Shown: positions 1 to 8,881, numbered from the stretch's first letter. The stretch: 64,000 nt of DNA from an uncultured Lactococcus sp. (GCF_934191625.1 NZ_CAKPUG010000001.1:714799-778798), one strand, 5' to 3'. The notes: generated from the letters alone by a model not told the origin. Translations and numbers: made by a program.

Positions 1-497
1 GAATCGAATACTCAGTAATCGGTCACAGCGAACGTCGTGAGTACTTCCACGAAACAGATGAAGACATCAATAAAAAAGCTAAAGCGCTTATTGCAGCTGG
101 TGTAACACCAATCCTTTGCTGTGGTGAAACACTTGAAACTTTTGAAGCTGGTAAAACAGCTGAATGGGTTTCAGCTCAAATCGAAGCTGGTCTTGCTGGT
201 ATCGATGGTAAAGATGTTGCGAACATGGTTATCGCTTACGAACCAATCTGGGCTATCGGTACAGGTAAAACTGCGACAGCTGAAATCGCAGACGAAACTT
301 GTGGTGTTGTTCGTTCAACAGTTGAAAAACTTTACGGAAAAGAAGTTTCAGACGCTGTACGTATCCAATACGGTGGTTCTGTAAAACCTGAAACTGTTGC
401 TGAACTTATGTCTAAAGAAAATATCGACGGTGCTTTGGTTGGTGGAGCTTCACTTGAAGCTGATTCATTCCTTGGCTTGCTTGAAATTTACAAATAA
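1..497 (+). CDS. tpiA: Triosephosphate isomerase, 3' part
   Basis: Glycolytic enzyme interconverting dihydroxyacetone phosphate and glyceraldehyde 3-phosphate in the cytoplasm. The gene runs in from the left edge; the first full codon is at base 3. The visible protein starts inside the GHSERR motif that carries the catalytic-site loop, has the catalytic glutamate in [11 protein letters not shown] (flexible loop 6 region) and the phosphate-binding GGSVKPE segment near the end. About 164 residues of the usual 250 are present. Codon use is strongly biased towards preferred codons, as expected for a highly expressed gene. It ends at a strong hairpin terminator shared with the convergent aspD-like gene. 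Identification is secure. Confidence 0.97.
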   Translation, partial: IEYSVIGHSERREYFHETDEDINKKAKALIAAGVTPILCCGETLETFEAGKTAEWVSAQIEAGLAGIDGKDVANMVIAYEPIWAIGTGKTATAEIADETCGVVRSTVEKLYGKEVSDAVRIQYGGSVKPETVAELMSKENIDGALVGGASLEADSFLGLLEIYK

Positions 498-516
498 GAT
501 TAATTTAAATACGAAT

Positions 517-551
517 AAAAAAAAGAAACCTGTTGAGGTTTCTTTTTTTTA
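517..551. terminator. Bidirectional terminator between tpiA and aspD
   Basis: Stem AGAAACC / GGTTTCT with loop TGTTGA, extended by A-run and T-run on either side, so it can stop transcription from both convergent genes. Confidence 0.85.
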
Positions 552-572
552 TTGCTTTTTTGAAGTTGATGC

Positions 573-2165
573 CTATCTCTTCTTCAAATAATCCGAGTAA
601 TATTCCTTAAGGAGATTAATAATCTGTTTACCAATCAAGTAATAATCTTCCGTAGGTAAGTTGGCTTGAGATATACGCAGTGTACCACTAGAAGCTCCAA
701 AGCCTGTGCCATCCATCAAGACAACACCATTTTTGTCGGCGAGATTAAGTAGGAACTCTAAATAATCGAAGTTTTCTTCCAAATAAATACGGAATTTCTT
801 ACCAAAGCGAATTTCGGCAAGTTGATAAATATCTACAAGTGTATAATATTTCGCATTTTCTTTCGAATTGTCGGGCTCTAATTTCATGGCTTTAAGCAAA
901 TCTTGATAGCGTTCATCGATAAGAGCATCACAAGCTTCAAAGTATGGATCTGCCTCTTTACGATGTATCAAATGTGTGAAGGCGAAGAGCACTTCCATAA
1001 TTTGTTGCGGTGTAGAAAGTCCAGCTGTATGATAGAGACCAACTGAACGCGAATCAGCAACTATACGTTCGATAAAAGATAGCTCTTTAGTGTCATGCGT
1101 GACAATATCATAACGCTTGTCGAGTTTTTCGATATCCTCAGGATCAAGCTCGGAAATGAGACGATCAAAGACATTATCTTCCTGCATGGCAATAAGTCCC
1201 AAGCGCCACCCTGTTGCACCAAAAAGCTTTGAGAAGGAATAAACGAGAATGGTATTATAAGGGACGACACTATATACAGATTGGAAGTCTTGAACGAAAG
1301 TTCCATAGACATCGTCTGTAATAATGATGAGATCAGGATTTTTTTCTACAGCTCGTTTTAAAGCTTCGAGAGTTTCTTGACTGAACGCTTTAGATCCTGG
1401 ATTAGATGGGTTGACCAAGAAGAAGGCTTTGATTTCAGGATCTGATAATTTCTCAATTTCTGTCTCGGGGATACTCCAATTGTCACTTTCATCTGAAGTA
1501 ATCAATGTTTCGACGAGATTGAATTCACTAAGACCAGGAAGTTGCAAATAGGGTGTAAAAATAGGTGTATTAATAGCAATTTTATCACCCGGTACAACTA
1601 ATTTATTGCGTTTGAGCGAGTTGAAGATATAAACAATCGCAGCTGTTCCACCTTCTGTGGGAAAGATTTGTGTCTTATCCTCGAGATGAACTCCATTGTA
1701 TAGAATTTTTTCCATAAAACGATTCAATACAATCTCTGTATTTCTCAGGCAACGGCTTGGAACAGGATAGTTGTTACCGATAGCACCATCGATAAATTCT
1801 TTAATGACATCATCAATATTGAGTTTAAGATCAATTTCGATATAATCCATGACATCAAATAAAAATTTGTCAATTTCATCATCGTCAGGTTCTAAGAAGG
1901 CTTCAAATCGTTGTCCGATTCCTTTTAATGTCGTATAACCGGCCATATCAGCTTTTTCAATTGTACGAAGGGAGTCTTTAATACCAAATTCAATCAAGCG
2001 ATTAAAGGCTAAACGTGCTTTTGTATTAATCCAGTTTGGGTTACCGCGCCCGGCATTCAAAAAGATATTGGCTTTTTTATTTTTTTCTGCCAGTTTAAGC
2101 ATTTCAAAGCTAACTTCAAAAGCTCCTAAACCGGTGTAATCATTAATGGTAACTTCTTTTTCCAT
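573..2165 (-). CDS. aspD: Bifunctional aspartate aminotransferase / aspartate 4-decarboxylase
   Basis: PLP-dependent fold-type I enzyme that beta-decarboxylates L-aspartate to L-alanine and CO2, a proton-consuming reaction. The 530-residue length is typical of AspD and much longer than ordinary aminotransferases (about 400). Family marks include the N-terminal NAGRGNPNW segment, LVNPSNPGSKA, DDVYGTF and the PLP-lysine segment YSFSKLFGATGWRLG. I chose the ATG at 2165 because GGGAG lies 5 bases upstream; the in-frame ATG 12 bases further up would put that Shine-Dalgarno inside the gene. An extended -10 (TGTTATAAT, minus strand, about 2204-2212) lies upstream. The aspartate/alanine exchanger gene aspT that usually accompanies aspD is not adjacent; the neighbour is an unrelated small membrane protein. 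Confidence 0.88.
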   Translation of the reverse strand: MEKEVTINDYTGLGAFEVSFEMLKLAEKNKKANIFLNAGRGNPNWINTKARLAFNRLIEFGIKDSLRTIEKADMAGYTTLKGIGQRFEAFLEPDDDEIDKFLFDVMDYIEIDLKLNIDDVIKEFIDGAIGNNYPVPSRCLRNTEIVLNRFMEKILYNGVHLEDKTQIFPTEGGTAAIVYIFNSLKRNKLVVPGDKIAINTPIFTPYLQLPGLSEFNLVETLITSDESDNWSIPETEIEKLSDPEIKAFFLVNPSNPGSKAFSQETLEALKRAVEKNPDLIIITDDVYGTFVQDFQSVYSVVPYNTILVYSFSKLFGATGWRLGLIAMQEDNVFDRLISELDPEDIEKLDKRYDIVTHDTKELSFIERIVADSRSVGLYHTAGLSTPQQIMEVLFAFTHLIHRKEADPYFEACDALIDERYQDLLKAMKLEPDNSKENAKYYTLVDIYQLAEIRFGKKFRIYLEENFDYLEFLLNLADKNGVVLMDGTGFGASSGTLRISQANLPTEDYYLIGKQIINLLKEYYSDYLKKR

Positions 2166-2322
2166 GTGTTCTCCCATTTAAATTTATTGAACTTTTGTTA
2201 TTAATTATAACACAATAAGCAGAAAACAAATTGACCGAAATAGTCTAAAATGATAAAATTTTTGCTCTTTTTTTGTTACAATAGTAAGATATGAGTTTTT
2301 ACCAGTAAAGGAGAGCAGCGAG

Positions 2323-2904
2323 ATGGTGTATTTACTTATTATAAGTGCTGCTGTTACCTTGTATTTTGCCTTAGGTTACGTTAAAGCAACCCTCAAAGGC
2401 TGGGTTATTCCGAATAAAATCACTTGGTTTCTCTGGGGTTTGGCACCGATGATTGCCTTTTTTGCCACTTTTTCTTCTGCAGGATTTAGCCTTGGGCAAA
2501 TCCCGGTTTTCATGGCTGGCTTTACGCCCTTACTTGTTTTTAGTGCTTCCTTTATAAATAAGCAATCTTTTTGGAAAATAACCTTTTTTGATTTGTCTTG
2601 TGGGATAGTTTCACTGATCACTTTAGTTATCTGGTATTTAACCCAAAATTCTAATCTCGCAATTATATTAGCTATTGTGAGTGATGCTTTAGCAGCTTTG
2701 CCTACTTTGATTAAAGCTTGGAGATTTCCTGAGACTGAAAGCATTAAGCCTTTTGCTGCCGGAATAGTAACTACAGGTATAGCACTTCCGGCTATAGATA
2801 CTTGGGATTTTACTCATCTTGCTTTCCCTGTTTACCTTTTTCTGCTGAATATTTTAATGACAGTGATTTTAAAAATGAAAGATAAGCCAACAAAAGTAGA
2901 GTAA
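2323..2904 (+). CDS. Predicted polytopic membrane protein, PQ-loop-like
   Basis: A 193-residue hydrophobic protein with about six or seven predicted membrane segments and few charged residues. Two segments look related: PNKITWFLWGLAPMIAF near residue 25 and SDALAALPTLIKAW near residue 125. The latter resembles the repeat style of PQ-loop/SemiSWEET-type proteins. That is an impression from the pattern, not a firm family call. It has its own extended -10 (TGTTACAAT near 2276-2284) and a good Shine-Dalgarno (AAAGGAGAG). It is followed by hemW 47 bases later and could be cotranscribed with it. Substrate and function unknown. Confidence 0.6.
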   Translation: MVYLLIISAAVTLYFALGYVKATLKGWVIPNKITWFLWGLAPMIAFFATFSSAGFSLGQIPVFMAGFTPLLVFSASFINKQSFWKITFFDLSCGIVSLITLVIWYLTQNSNLAIILAIVSDALAALPTLIKAWRFPETESIKPFAAGIVTTGIALPAIDTWDFTHLAFPVYLFLLNILMTVILKMKDKPTKVE

Positions 2905-2951
2905 AATGAAATCTGTAAAAATTATAGAACAAATAAGGAAGAGGAAATGAA

Positions 2952-4076
2952 GTGAAGAAGAACGAAACAAAAGCAGCTTATATACACATCCCTTTTTGCT
3001 CACATATTTGTTACTATTGTGATTTTGCTAAAGTACTGATGACAGGGCAACCTGTTGAAGCCTATATTGATGAGCTTCTCAAAGAGTATGACAGCTATGA
3101 TATTAAAAGTTTAAAAACTCTTTATATTGGGGGAGGAACACCAAGTGTCTTACCTGCAGATCAGCTTGAAAAATTACTTACACATTTGACGAAAAATCTT
3201 AATTTAGAAGAACTGGAAGAGTTTACAGTGGAAGCAAACCCGTCTGATTTAACCGATGAAGTTCTAGCTGTTTTAGCGAATTCACCGGTGAATCGTATTT
3301 CACTGGGCGTACAATCATTTGATGATAAACTCTTGAAAAAAATTGGGAGAACACATACCGAGGCTCAAGTCTATTCTTCAATAGAGAGATTACGATCTGC
3401 AGGTTTTAAAAATATCACGATAGATTTAATTTATGGTTTACCCAACCAAACAATGGAAATGGTTGAGCGGGATGTGCAAAAATTCTTAGAATTGGACCTT
3501 CCCCATGTTGCCTTGTATAGTTTGATTCTCGAGGATCATACAGTATTTATGAATCGTCAACGTCGTGGGCGTCTCCGTTTACCATCTGATGATCGTAATG
3601 CGGATATGTATGAGTATATTATCGAAACACTGACCGCTAAAGGTTACTCGCATTATGAAGTTTCGAACTTTGGAAAAATTGGCTATGAAAGTAAACACAA
3701 TATGACCTATTGGGACAATGCGGAATATTATGGCGTTGGAGCTGGAGCCTCAGGGTATCTTGAAGGCATTCGGTATAAAAATCATGGTCCCGTTCATCAT
3801 TATTTACGTGAAGAAAATAAACGCGTAAATGAAGAAGTTTTGACAAAAAAACAAATGATTGAGGAAGAGATGTTTCTAGGATTACGCAAAAAAAATGGGG
3901 TGTCTATTGAACGCTTTTATAAGAAATTTGGACAAACACTTGAAGAAGTTTATGGCTCGACTGTTGAGAAATTAACGGCTCAAAAGATGTTGTTTGAAAG
4001 TGATGGACGGATACAAATGACAGAAAAAGGGTTTGAATTAGGGAATGAAGTTTTTGAACGATTTTTGCTAGATTAA
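2952..4076 (+). CDS. hemW: Radical SAM heme chaperone HemW
   Basis: Homologue of oxygen-independent coproporphyrinogen oxidases that act as a heme chaperone rather than in heme synthesis. Radical SAM cluster motif CSHICYYC (CxxxCxxC) lies near residues 17-24, followed by the GGGTPSVL motif, VEANPSD, and the family C-terminal helical region. At 374 residues it is the normal HemW length. The extra N-terminal region and the fourth Cys that distinguish true HemN are not seen. The start is GTG at 2952 with GAGG 7 bases upstream. Interesting in a lactic acid bacterium that needs exogenous heme to respire. Confidence 0.9.
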   Translation: MKKNETKAAYIHIPFCSHICYYCDFAKVLMTGQPVEAYIDELLKEYDSYDIKSLKTLYIGGGTPSVLPADQLEKLLTHLTKNLNLEELEEFTVEANPSDLTDEVLAVLANSPVNRISLGVQSFDDKLLKKIGRTHTEAQVYSSIERLRSAGFKNITIDLIYGLPNQTMEMVERDVQKFLELDLPHVALYSLILEDHTVFMNRQRRGRLRLPSDDRNADMYEYIIETLTAKGYSHYEVSNFGKIGYESKHNMTYWDNAEYYGVGAGASGYLEGIRYKNHGPVHHYLREENKRVNEEVLTKKQMIEEEMFLGLRKKNGVSIERFYKKFGQTLEEVYGSTVEKLTAQKMLFESDGRIQMTEKGFELGNEVFERFLLD

Positions 4077-4109
4077 GTATGCATATCTGAAAAATATTGC
4101 CCTAAACTA

Positions 4110-4118
4110 TGTTACAAT
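4110..4118 (+). promoter_or_regulatory. Extended -10 for GH25 gene, leaderless configuration
   Basis: TGTTACAAT is an extended -10 element. The ATG at 4126 is 7 bases after its end, where transcription would be expected to begin. Confidence 0.5.
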
Positions 4119-4125
4119 AGTTTGA

Positions 4126-4953
4126 ATGAAGAGTGAAAATAGTAATATGAGAAAAAAGCTTACCCCTCTGGCAACCATGCTTGTTGCTGGAATTTTTACT
4201 GCTCTGGTCTTTGCTTTTGGTAACCTGAGATATCAGGTTCCGGAGATGGCAGCGACACATGAAAAAGAAGAAACGGTGGTTGTTAATAAATCATTAAGTA
4301 ATGACGATGTTGATTTGAACCGATTTGTAGTAGATATTTCTGCATGGCAACGACCTGAGGATATAGACTACAACTTGATGAGTCAAGAAGTCATAGGCGC
4401 TGTTGTACGCGTACAGACAGGAAAGTCAAGTAAAGATAACGCTGCTGCTTATAAGAGTGGTGAAGATCGCCAATTTAAAACACACATGACTGAGTTGCAA
4501 AAAAGAGGAGTCCCTGTTGCAGTGTATGCTTATGTAAATGGAAAAAATGTTGAGGAAATGAAAGAGCAAGCACGTCTTTTTTATGAGCGTGCGCATCCTT
4601 TCAAACCCACATATTATTGGCTTGACATAGAGGAAGTCAGCATGGATAATATGAGCGAGGGTGTTGATGCTTTTCGTGAGGAGCTCAAGAGTTTAGGGGC
4701 CAAAAATATAGGGATTTATGCACAAGACTGGTTTTTGAATGACCATGAGATCGATTCTAGCCATTTTAGTTCAATTTGGATGGCAGATTATGGTCGGAAT
4801 ACTGGTATGTGGGATACTTCTCCTAAAACGGACTTGAACTATGATATGCATCAGTTCACAGACCGCGGACAATTGTCGAGCTATGGCGGACATTTAGACT
4901 TAAACATGATTCGTACGCAAGAGCAGTATGACAAACTTTTTAGAAATCCCTAG
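4126..4953 (+). CDS. GH25 family muramidase, membrane-anchored or secreted
   Basis: Glycoside hydrolase family 25 (lysozyme-type) enzyme predicted to cleave the MurNAc-GlcNAc bond of peptidoglycan outside the cell. An N-terminal membrane segment (LTPLATMLVAGIFTALVFAF, about residues 12-31) acts as signal-anchor or signal peptide. The catalytic domain starts at VVDISAWQRPEDIDY and contains the acidic pair in WLDIEEV, then IGIYAQDWF, IWMADY and MHQFTDRG, all characteristic. No cell-wall-binding repeats are present. No Shine-Dalgarno precedes the ATG at 4126, which sits just behind an extended -10, so the mRNA may be leaderless. The alternative ATG at 4147 has only a distant GAAGAG. Confidence 0.85.
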   Translation: MKSENSNMRKKLTPLATMLVAGIFTALVFAFGNLRYQVPEMAATHEKEETVVVNKSLSNDDVDLNRFVVDISAWQRPEDIDYNLMSQEVIGAVVRVQTGKSSKDNAAAYKSGEDRQFKTHMTELQKRGVPVAVYAYVNGKNVEEMKEQARLFYERAHPFKPTYYWLDIEEVSMDNMSEGVDAFREELKSLGAKNIGIYAQDWFLNDHEIDSSHFSSIWMADYGRNTGMWDTSPKTDLNYDMHQFTDRGQLSSYGGHLDLNMIRTQEQYDKLFRNP

Positions 4954-5064
4954 TTTAATAAGGGGACGTAGCAGTAGACGAAAGTCTATTTTCTTTATGT
5001 TGTTTTTGAGACAAGAAGAAATAAATACAATTAAACAAACCGTAAGATAAAAGTAGGAGTGAAG

Positions 5065-5958
5065 ATGTCAAAGAAAAAACAAACAGGTTTGAAAGCAGGG
5101 GCTGGTATTCTAGGAACAATTGTTGTTCTTGGTTTAGGGTTTCTGAAGTCAAATCCCGAACTACTTTCGACAGTTACAGGAACACCATCACTAAATCAGC
5201 CCGCTCAAAGCCAGCAGCTTAAGAATTTTAGCAAGGTTGATTATGGCAGTGTCAAAGACAAAGTACCCACCCAGTCTCTAGCACAATCAGTTTTGACACC
5301 TTCGATTAAAAAGAATCTTAAAGACGCAGTAACTTACAATGGTACAGGAGCTTTCATTGTAAATGATAATAAAACCGATTTGGATGCAAAAGTTAATAGT
5401 GCACCTTATGTCCAATTGGCAAAGCAGGATAGCTTAGGACGCCCCAGACTTGCCAATGCGCTCCTTAATAAAACGAGTCGTCAGTACAAAAACCGTTCAG
5501 AAACAACGGGAGCAGATGGTAAATCTAACAGTGCGAAAATAAATCCTGTGGGTTGGAAACAACTCATGATTCCTTCTGGCTCCTACAGTACACTCTATAA
5601 CCGTGGACATTCTATTGGCTACGCCCTAGCGGGAAATATTAAGGGCTTTGATGCCTCTGAAGCAAACCCACAAAATATCAGTACACAAACCGCTTGGGCT
5701 AATCAAGCAAGTAACGGAAATGAGGAAAATACCGGACAAAACTATTATGAAGGTTTAGTGCGTAAAGCACTTGATAAGAATAAAACAGTTCGTTATCGCG
5801 TAGAACCTTTGTATGATGGGGATGACCTTGTTCCTTCAGGTACCCATATGGAAGCTAAGTCGAAAGATGGAAGCTTAGAGTTTAATGTTTTCATACCAAA
5901 TGTACAGCCTGGCATCCAAATTGATTATGCTTCAGGCAAGGGAACTATGTTGCAATAG
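5065..5958 (+). CDS. Secreted/anchored DNA/RNA non-specific endonuclease, EndA type
   Basis: Nuclease of the beta-beta-alpha metal (DRGH) superfamily, like pneumococcal EndA and streptococcal DNases; such enzymes degrade extracellular DNA for nutrition, competence or escape from neutrophil traps. A basic N-terminus and membrane segment (AGILGTIVVLGLGFL) anchor or export it. The catalytic motif reads NRGHSIGYAL, with Asn replacing the usual first Asp and the catalytic His retained; further on are the metal-ligand region containing Asn residues (NPQNISTQTAWANQ) and YYEGLVRKAL. The true start is ATG 5065 with AGGAG at 5055-5059; an upstream GTG at 5059 overlaps that site and is unlikely. 297 residues. 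Confidence 0.85.
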   Translation: MSKKKQTGLKAGAGILGTIVVLGLGFLKSNPELLSTVTGTPSLNQPAQSQQLKNFSKVDYGSVKDKVPTQSLAQSVLTPSIKKNLKDAVTYNGTGAFIVNDNKTDLDAKVNSAPYVQLAKQDSLGRPRLANALLNKTSRQYKNRSETTGADGKSNSAKINPVGWKQLMIPSGSYSTLYNRGHSIGYALAGNIKGFDASEANPQNISTQTAWANQASNGNEENTGQNYYEGLVRKALDKNKTVRYRVEPLYDGDDLVPSGTHMEAKSKDGSLEFNVFIPNVQPGIQIDYASGKGTMLQ

Positions 5959-5985
5959 AAGAATAGAGTTGCATTTGAATAAAAT

Positions 5986-6025
5986 AAAAAACGTAGAAAC
6001 AGAGTTTATGTTTCTACGTTTTTTT
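5986..6025. terminator. Bidirectional terminator, nuclease/glucosaminidase
   Basis: Long stem AAAACGTAGAAACA / TGTTTCTACGTTTT with loop GAGTTTA and A/T runs on both sides, between convergent genes. Confidence 0.9.
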
Positions 6026-6043
6026 ACTTTTTGAAAAGCAAAA

Positions 6044-6682
6044 CTAAATCTTATCGTATTGATCTAGACCGTAGCTTTCAATCATTTGAATGAGCTTCTC
6101 GGTATAAGCAGGGTCAGTGGCGTAACCAGAGCTTTGCACGGCTTTAGCAGCTTCTTTGTAGTTTTTAGCGGCTAAAACACTTGCATATTGTTTAGGATTC
6201 CATGTGGTTCCTTTAGTAAAGAGAGAGGCATGTCCTTCAACAGATTCTTTCCAGCCATCATAAACGCGAAACTGCGCTTTTACAGTCACCCATTTATCAT
6301 TTTCAAATTCTTTGGTTTCTAAAGTTACTGTTGGGACGTTTCCATAAGCTTTGATACCAAAAAGATTATAATATTTAGCTGCAAGCCCACTTTGTCCAAA
6401 ATTACTTTCCAAAGCAGCTTGAGCCAAGGTTAGTGAAGCCAGAACGTGGTACTTTTCTTGAGATTCTTGTGCATACGGAGCTATGGTGCGAATGAAGTTA
6501 TATTCTATAATTGTTTCAACTTGGTTGGCAAGCTCGGTGTCATTACGATTATCACTAGTTTGGATAACTTTGAAATTCAGGAGATTTGCTGCAACAAAGA
6601 GAAAAATCAAAAGCTGCAATAGAATGCGAAAGATACTTAGAATTTTAGAAGTAGTCTTTCGACGCTTTTTATCATATGTCAT
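6044..6682 (-). CDS. GH73 endo-beta-N-acetylglucosaminidase (AcmC/AcmB-like autolysin)
   Basis: Peptidoglycan hydrolase with an N-terminal membrane segment (LSIFRILLQLLIFLFVAANLL) and a C-terminal glucosaminidase domain: LAQAALESNFGQSGLA contains the catalytic Glu, followed by NLFGIKAYG, VYDGWKESVEGHASL and YATDPAYTEKL. There are no LysM or other wall-binding repeats, so it resembles the short lactococcal autolysins rather than AcmA. I start it at ATG 6682 (MTYDKKRRK, 212 residues), because an extended -10 ends 6 bases before that codon; translation from the upstream in-frame ATG (6772) would require an mRNA starting much earlier. No Shine-Dalgarno is visible, so the message may be leaderless. 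Confidence 0.85.
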   Translation of the reverse strand: MTYDKKRRKTTSKILSIFRILLQLLIFLFVAANLLNFKVIQTSDNRNDTELANQVETIIEYNFIRTIAPYAQESQEKYHVLASLTLAQAALESNFGQSGLAAKYYNLFGIKAYGNVPTVTLETKEFENDKWVTVKAQFRVYDGWKESVEGHASLFTKGTTWNPKQYASVLAAKNYKEAAKAVQSSGYATDPAYTEKLIQMIESYGLDQYDKI

Positions 6683-6688
6683 GAAACT

Positions 6689-6697
6689 AGTATAACA
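6689..6697 (-). promoter_or_regulatory. Extended -10 for GH73 autolysin, leaderless configuration
   Basis: On the minus strand TGTTATACT is followed by six bases and then the ATG at 6682. Confidence 0.5.
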
Positions 6698-6802
6698 AAA
6701 AAGAATGAATTTGTGGATAGGTTCAAAAATATTGAGTGATGAAAAAATAGCAGTTCTTAAGTTTCTGTACACAAATAAAAAGCTTTCATTTCTGAAAACT
6801 TT

Positions 6803-7495
6803 TTATTTTCTATTTCTCTCTTTAATCGCTTGGATTCCAAACTGGGGCAGACGAATGTATGAGAGCCGTTGCAAAACTTCTTGCCGATAATCTGCACGTC
6901 CAACTATCAAAGTGATTTTACTAAAGAGATAACAAGATAATAAGGTCACAGCAAAGTTTGGTAGGGTAAGATATGTGAGAAGAGAAAGACTTAAGACGAT
7001 AACGTCACCCCCGAATAAAACTTTGTCCACTTTGAAGCTCCATTTTTCCTCTAAAATTCGTCCTAAAAGAAGGGTACCTCCAAAAGTTCCTTCAGAGATA
7101 ATGACTAAGCCAGCAGCTGTTCCTGAGAGCATTCCGTCAAAAATACCGGCAAAGACGATATTAGAAAACTGGATCCCAGTAATCCCGATTGCTTCGTAAA
7201 TAATCATCCAGATACTCATAGCAGCTGCGCCAGGAATACTAAGAAGAAGCTCACGTGAAGATAAGTATTTACGGCCAAAAGTAAAGAGAGGCACATTAAC
7301 GAGGAAAAAAGTTAAAGCTGGATTAATGCCAAAGACAAAGTCCATCAATACAGAAAAGCCAGCAACGCCATTGCTGGCTAGTCGGTTGGGGATGACGAAA
7401 AGCTGTACAGATAGGACATATAGTCCTACGCCGATAAGTAGTATCAGTAAATCCCGCATAAAATATTTATCTATTTTCACGCCTAAAAGTGTCAT
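6803..7495 (-). CDS. YitT-family membrane protein lacking the C-terminal DUF2179 domain
   Basis: Five to six membrane segments with the YitT/DUF161 hallmarks: FVIPNRLASNGVAGFS near residue 35 and FDGMLSGTAAGLVIISEGTFGGT near residue 125. Usual family members are about 280-290 residues with a soluble DUF2179 domain at the end; this one has 230 residues and ends shortly after the last membrane segment, so the soluble domain is missing or reduced to a basic tail. Start ATG at 7495 has AAGGAG 6 bases upstream. Function of the family is unknown. The downstream neighbour (GH73) is transcribed separately. Confidence 0.75.
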   Translation of the reverse strand: MTLLGVKIDKYFMRDLLILLIGVGLYVLSVQLFVIPNRLASNGVAGFSVLMDFVFGINPALTFFLVNVPLFTFGRKYLSSRELLLSIPGAAAMSIWMIIYEAIGITGIQFSNIVFAGIFDGMLSGTAAGLVIISEGTFGGTLLLGRILEEKWSFKVDKVLFGGDVIVLSLSLLTYLTLPNFAVTLLSCYLFSKITLIVGRADYRQEVLQRLSYIRLPQFGIQAIKERNRK

Positions 7496-7771
7496 AAGTT
7501 CTCCTTAACAGTTCATTATTTCTAGGATATCCTTAAAGCTTTGAATAAATAATTTCGTATCTTTGTAATTGCTTTAAAGGAGCCTACATTTATCAGTGTT
7601 GTAACTATTATTATTACATTTAAAACTTAATTAAACCTTGTTTAAGGTCAAAATCACTATTATATTATAGTAAATACACAAAAATTCAGATAAATATAGA
7701 AAAATAAACTAAATCATTAAAAAAGCAGACTTTTTTAGTCTTAGTTAAGAAGACGAATGTATAATAGAATT

Positions 7772-7832
7772 ATTCCAAATAATACTCTTTTTTGTAACAT
7801 CTTTAGTCCTCACGTTTAGTGAGGACTTTTTA
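7772..7832 (+). ncRNA. Candidate short terminated RNA
   Basis: A consensus -10 (TATAAT at 7760-7765) is followed about 40 bases later by AGTCCTCAC-GTTTA-GTGAGGACT-TTTT, a textbook intrinsic terminator with no gene in between. This could be a small RNA or a premature-termination leader. The -35 is weak. Confidence 0.3.
7805..7832 (+). terminator. Intrinsic terminator upstream of the guanidino-enzyme gene
   Basis: Perfect 9-bp stem AGTCCTCAC / GTGAGGACT, loop GTTTA, followed by T-run. Confidence 0.75.
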
Positions 7833-7897
7833 AAATTGTAAAATGTTATAATATAAGAATTGATAAAAATTTAAGCTTTCAAAAGGAGGAAATAGTT

Positions 7898-8881
7898 TTG
7901 AGTAATCTAAATAAAATAGGTGTTACAAGTGAGTTCGCGCCACTGAAACGCGTAGTTTTAACACAATCTGAATTTATCTTACCTCACGAGGAACATACCA
8001 ATGATGATGGCTCCTTCCTTGAAAACGATGTTCTCGATATGTTTAACAATAAAGACACCAGTGGAAAAAATTATGCAGAAGTATTCCCCGAAAGACAAAG
8101 TCAGTGGGTAGAAGAACGTGCAAATCTACAAGCTTTGTTAGAAAAATATGATATTGAAGTTTTGCGTCCGCGCCTTCTCACGGATTATGAGAAAAATCAA
8201 GGAAAAGTCTATGGGGCTGCAAACTTTTTTGTACGTGACCCTTTCTTTACGATTGGCGACTCTTTAATTGAAGGTTCCATGCGTTTCTTTCATCGTCGTA
8301 ATGAAGTTTTACCTGTCAGAGACTTACTCACAGAGCAGGCATATTCTAGTGAAGCCTTTTATGTCTCCCTACCAATGGCCGATACTTCGCAAGGAGAAAA
8401 GGATGAAAGCGGCCCTTTCTTAGAAGGTGGCGATATCCTCGTTTTAGGAAAAACAGTATTTGTGGGAAATTCAGGTAAAGCGAGCAATCATAACGGCTAT
8501 TTATGGCTGAAAGCTTATTTAGCACATTGGGACTATGAGGTGATTGAGGTCAAGCTTCAACATGATGTTTTGCATCTCGATTGCGCTCTAAGCTTGGTTA
8601 GAGATGGTTTAATGATTATCTGTGAAGAAGCCTTTTTAGCCGGTATACCGGAACAGCTTAAAAATTGGGACAGAATAAATGTTCCTTTTGAAGATATTGC
8701 AAAGCTAGCCATAAATGGTCTACCCATAAATGATGAAGTATATATCTTAGATTCAGAATTTAAATACATTGGTGAAGCTCTTGAAGCACGGGGAATCCAT
8801 CCGGAATACCTTGATTTTAAAGTATCTCGGAGTTTAGGAGGCTCATTTAGATGTAGCACCCAACCTTTACTTCGAAAATAA
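7898..8881 (+). CDS. Amidinotransferase / dimethylargininase-like guanidino-group-modifying enzyme
   Basis: Member of the superfamily that includes arginine deiminase, dimethylarginine dimethylaminohydrolase and glycine amidinotransferase. Key elements are visible: N-terminal FAPLKRVVLTQ, FLEGGDILVLG (substrate-binding Glu/Asp), a His in DVLHLDCALSLV and the nucleophile Cys in GGSFRCSTQPLLR near the C-terminus. The 327-residue length fits amidinotransferases better than arginine deiminase (about 410). Exact substrate cannot be told. No arginine deiminase pathway genes are adjacent. Start is TTG 7898 with AAGGAGG 8 bases upstream, and an extended -10 lies at 7844-7852. Confidence 0.8.
   Translation: MSNLNKIGVTSEFAPLKRVVLTQSEFILPHEEHTNDDGSFLENDVLDMFNNKDTSGKNYAEVFPERQSQWVEERANLQALLEKYDIEVLRPRLLTDYEKNQGKVYGAANFFVRDPFFTIGDSLIEGSMRFFHRRNEVLPVRDLLTEQAYSSEAFYVSLPMADTSQGEKDESGPFLEGGDILVLGKTVFVGNSGKASNHNGYLWLKAYLAHWDYEVIEVKLQHDVLHLDCALSLVRDGLMIICEEAFLAGIPEQLKNWDRINVPFEDIAKLAINGLPINDEVYILDSEFKYIGEALEARGIHPEYLDFKVSRSLGGSFRCSTQPLLRK

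Larger units (their letters stand above)
7496..7897. other. Intergenic region with a candidate short transcript
   Basis: No protein gene. The region is very AT-rich and contains a TATAAT at 7760-7765, a perfect 9-bp hairpin terminator at 7805-7832, and then a second, extended -10 (TGTTATAAT, 7844-7852) that should drive the downstream guanidino-enzyme gene. The first promoter and the terminator would bracket a roughly 60-nt RNA. Confidence 0.5.

Noticed and set aside
4955..5152. Minus-strand frame of 65 codons opposite the nuclease start
   Set aside because: It overlaps the well-supported nuclease gene, has no ribosome site and no protein-like pattern.
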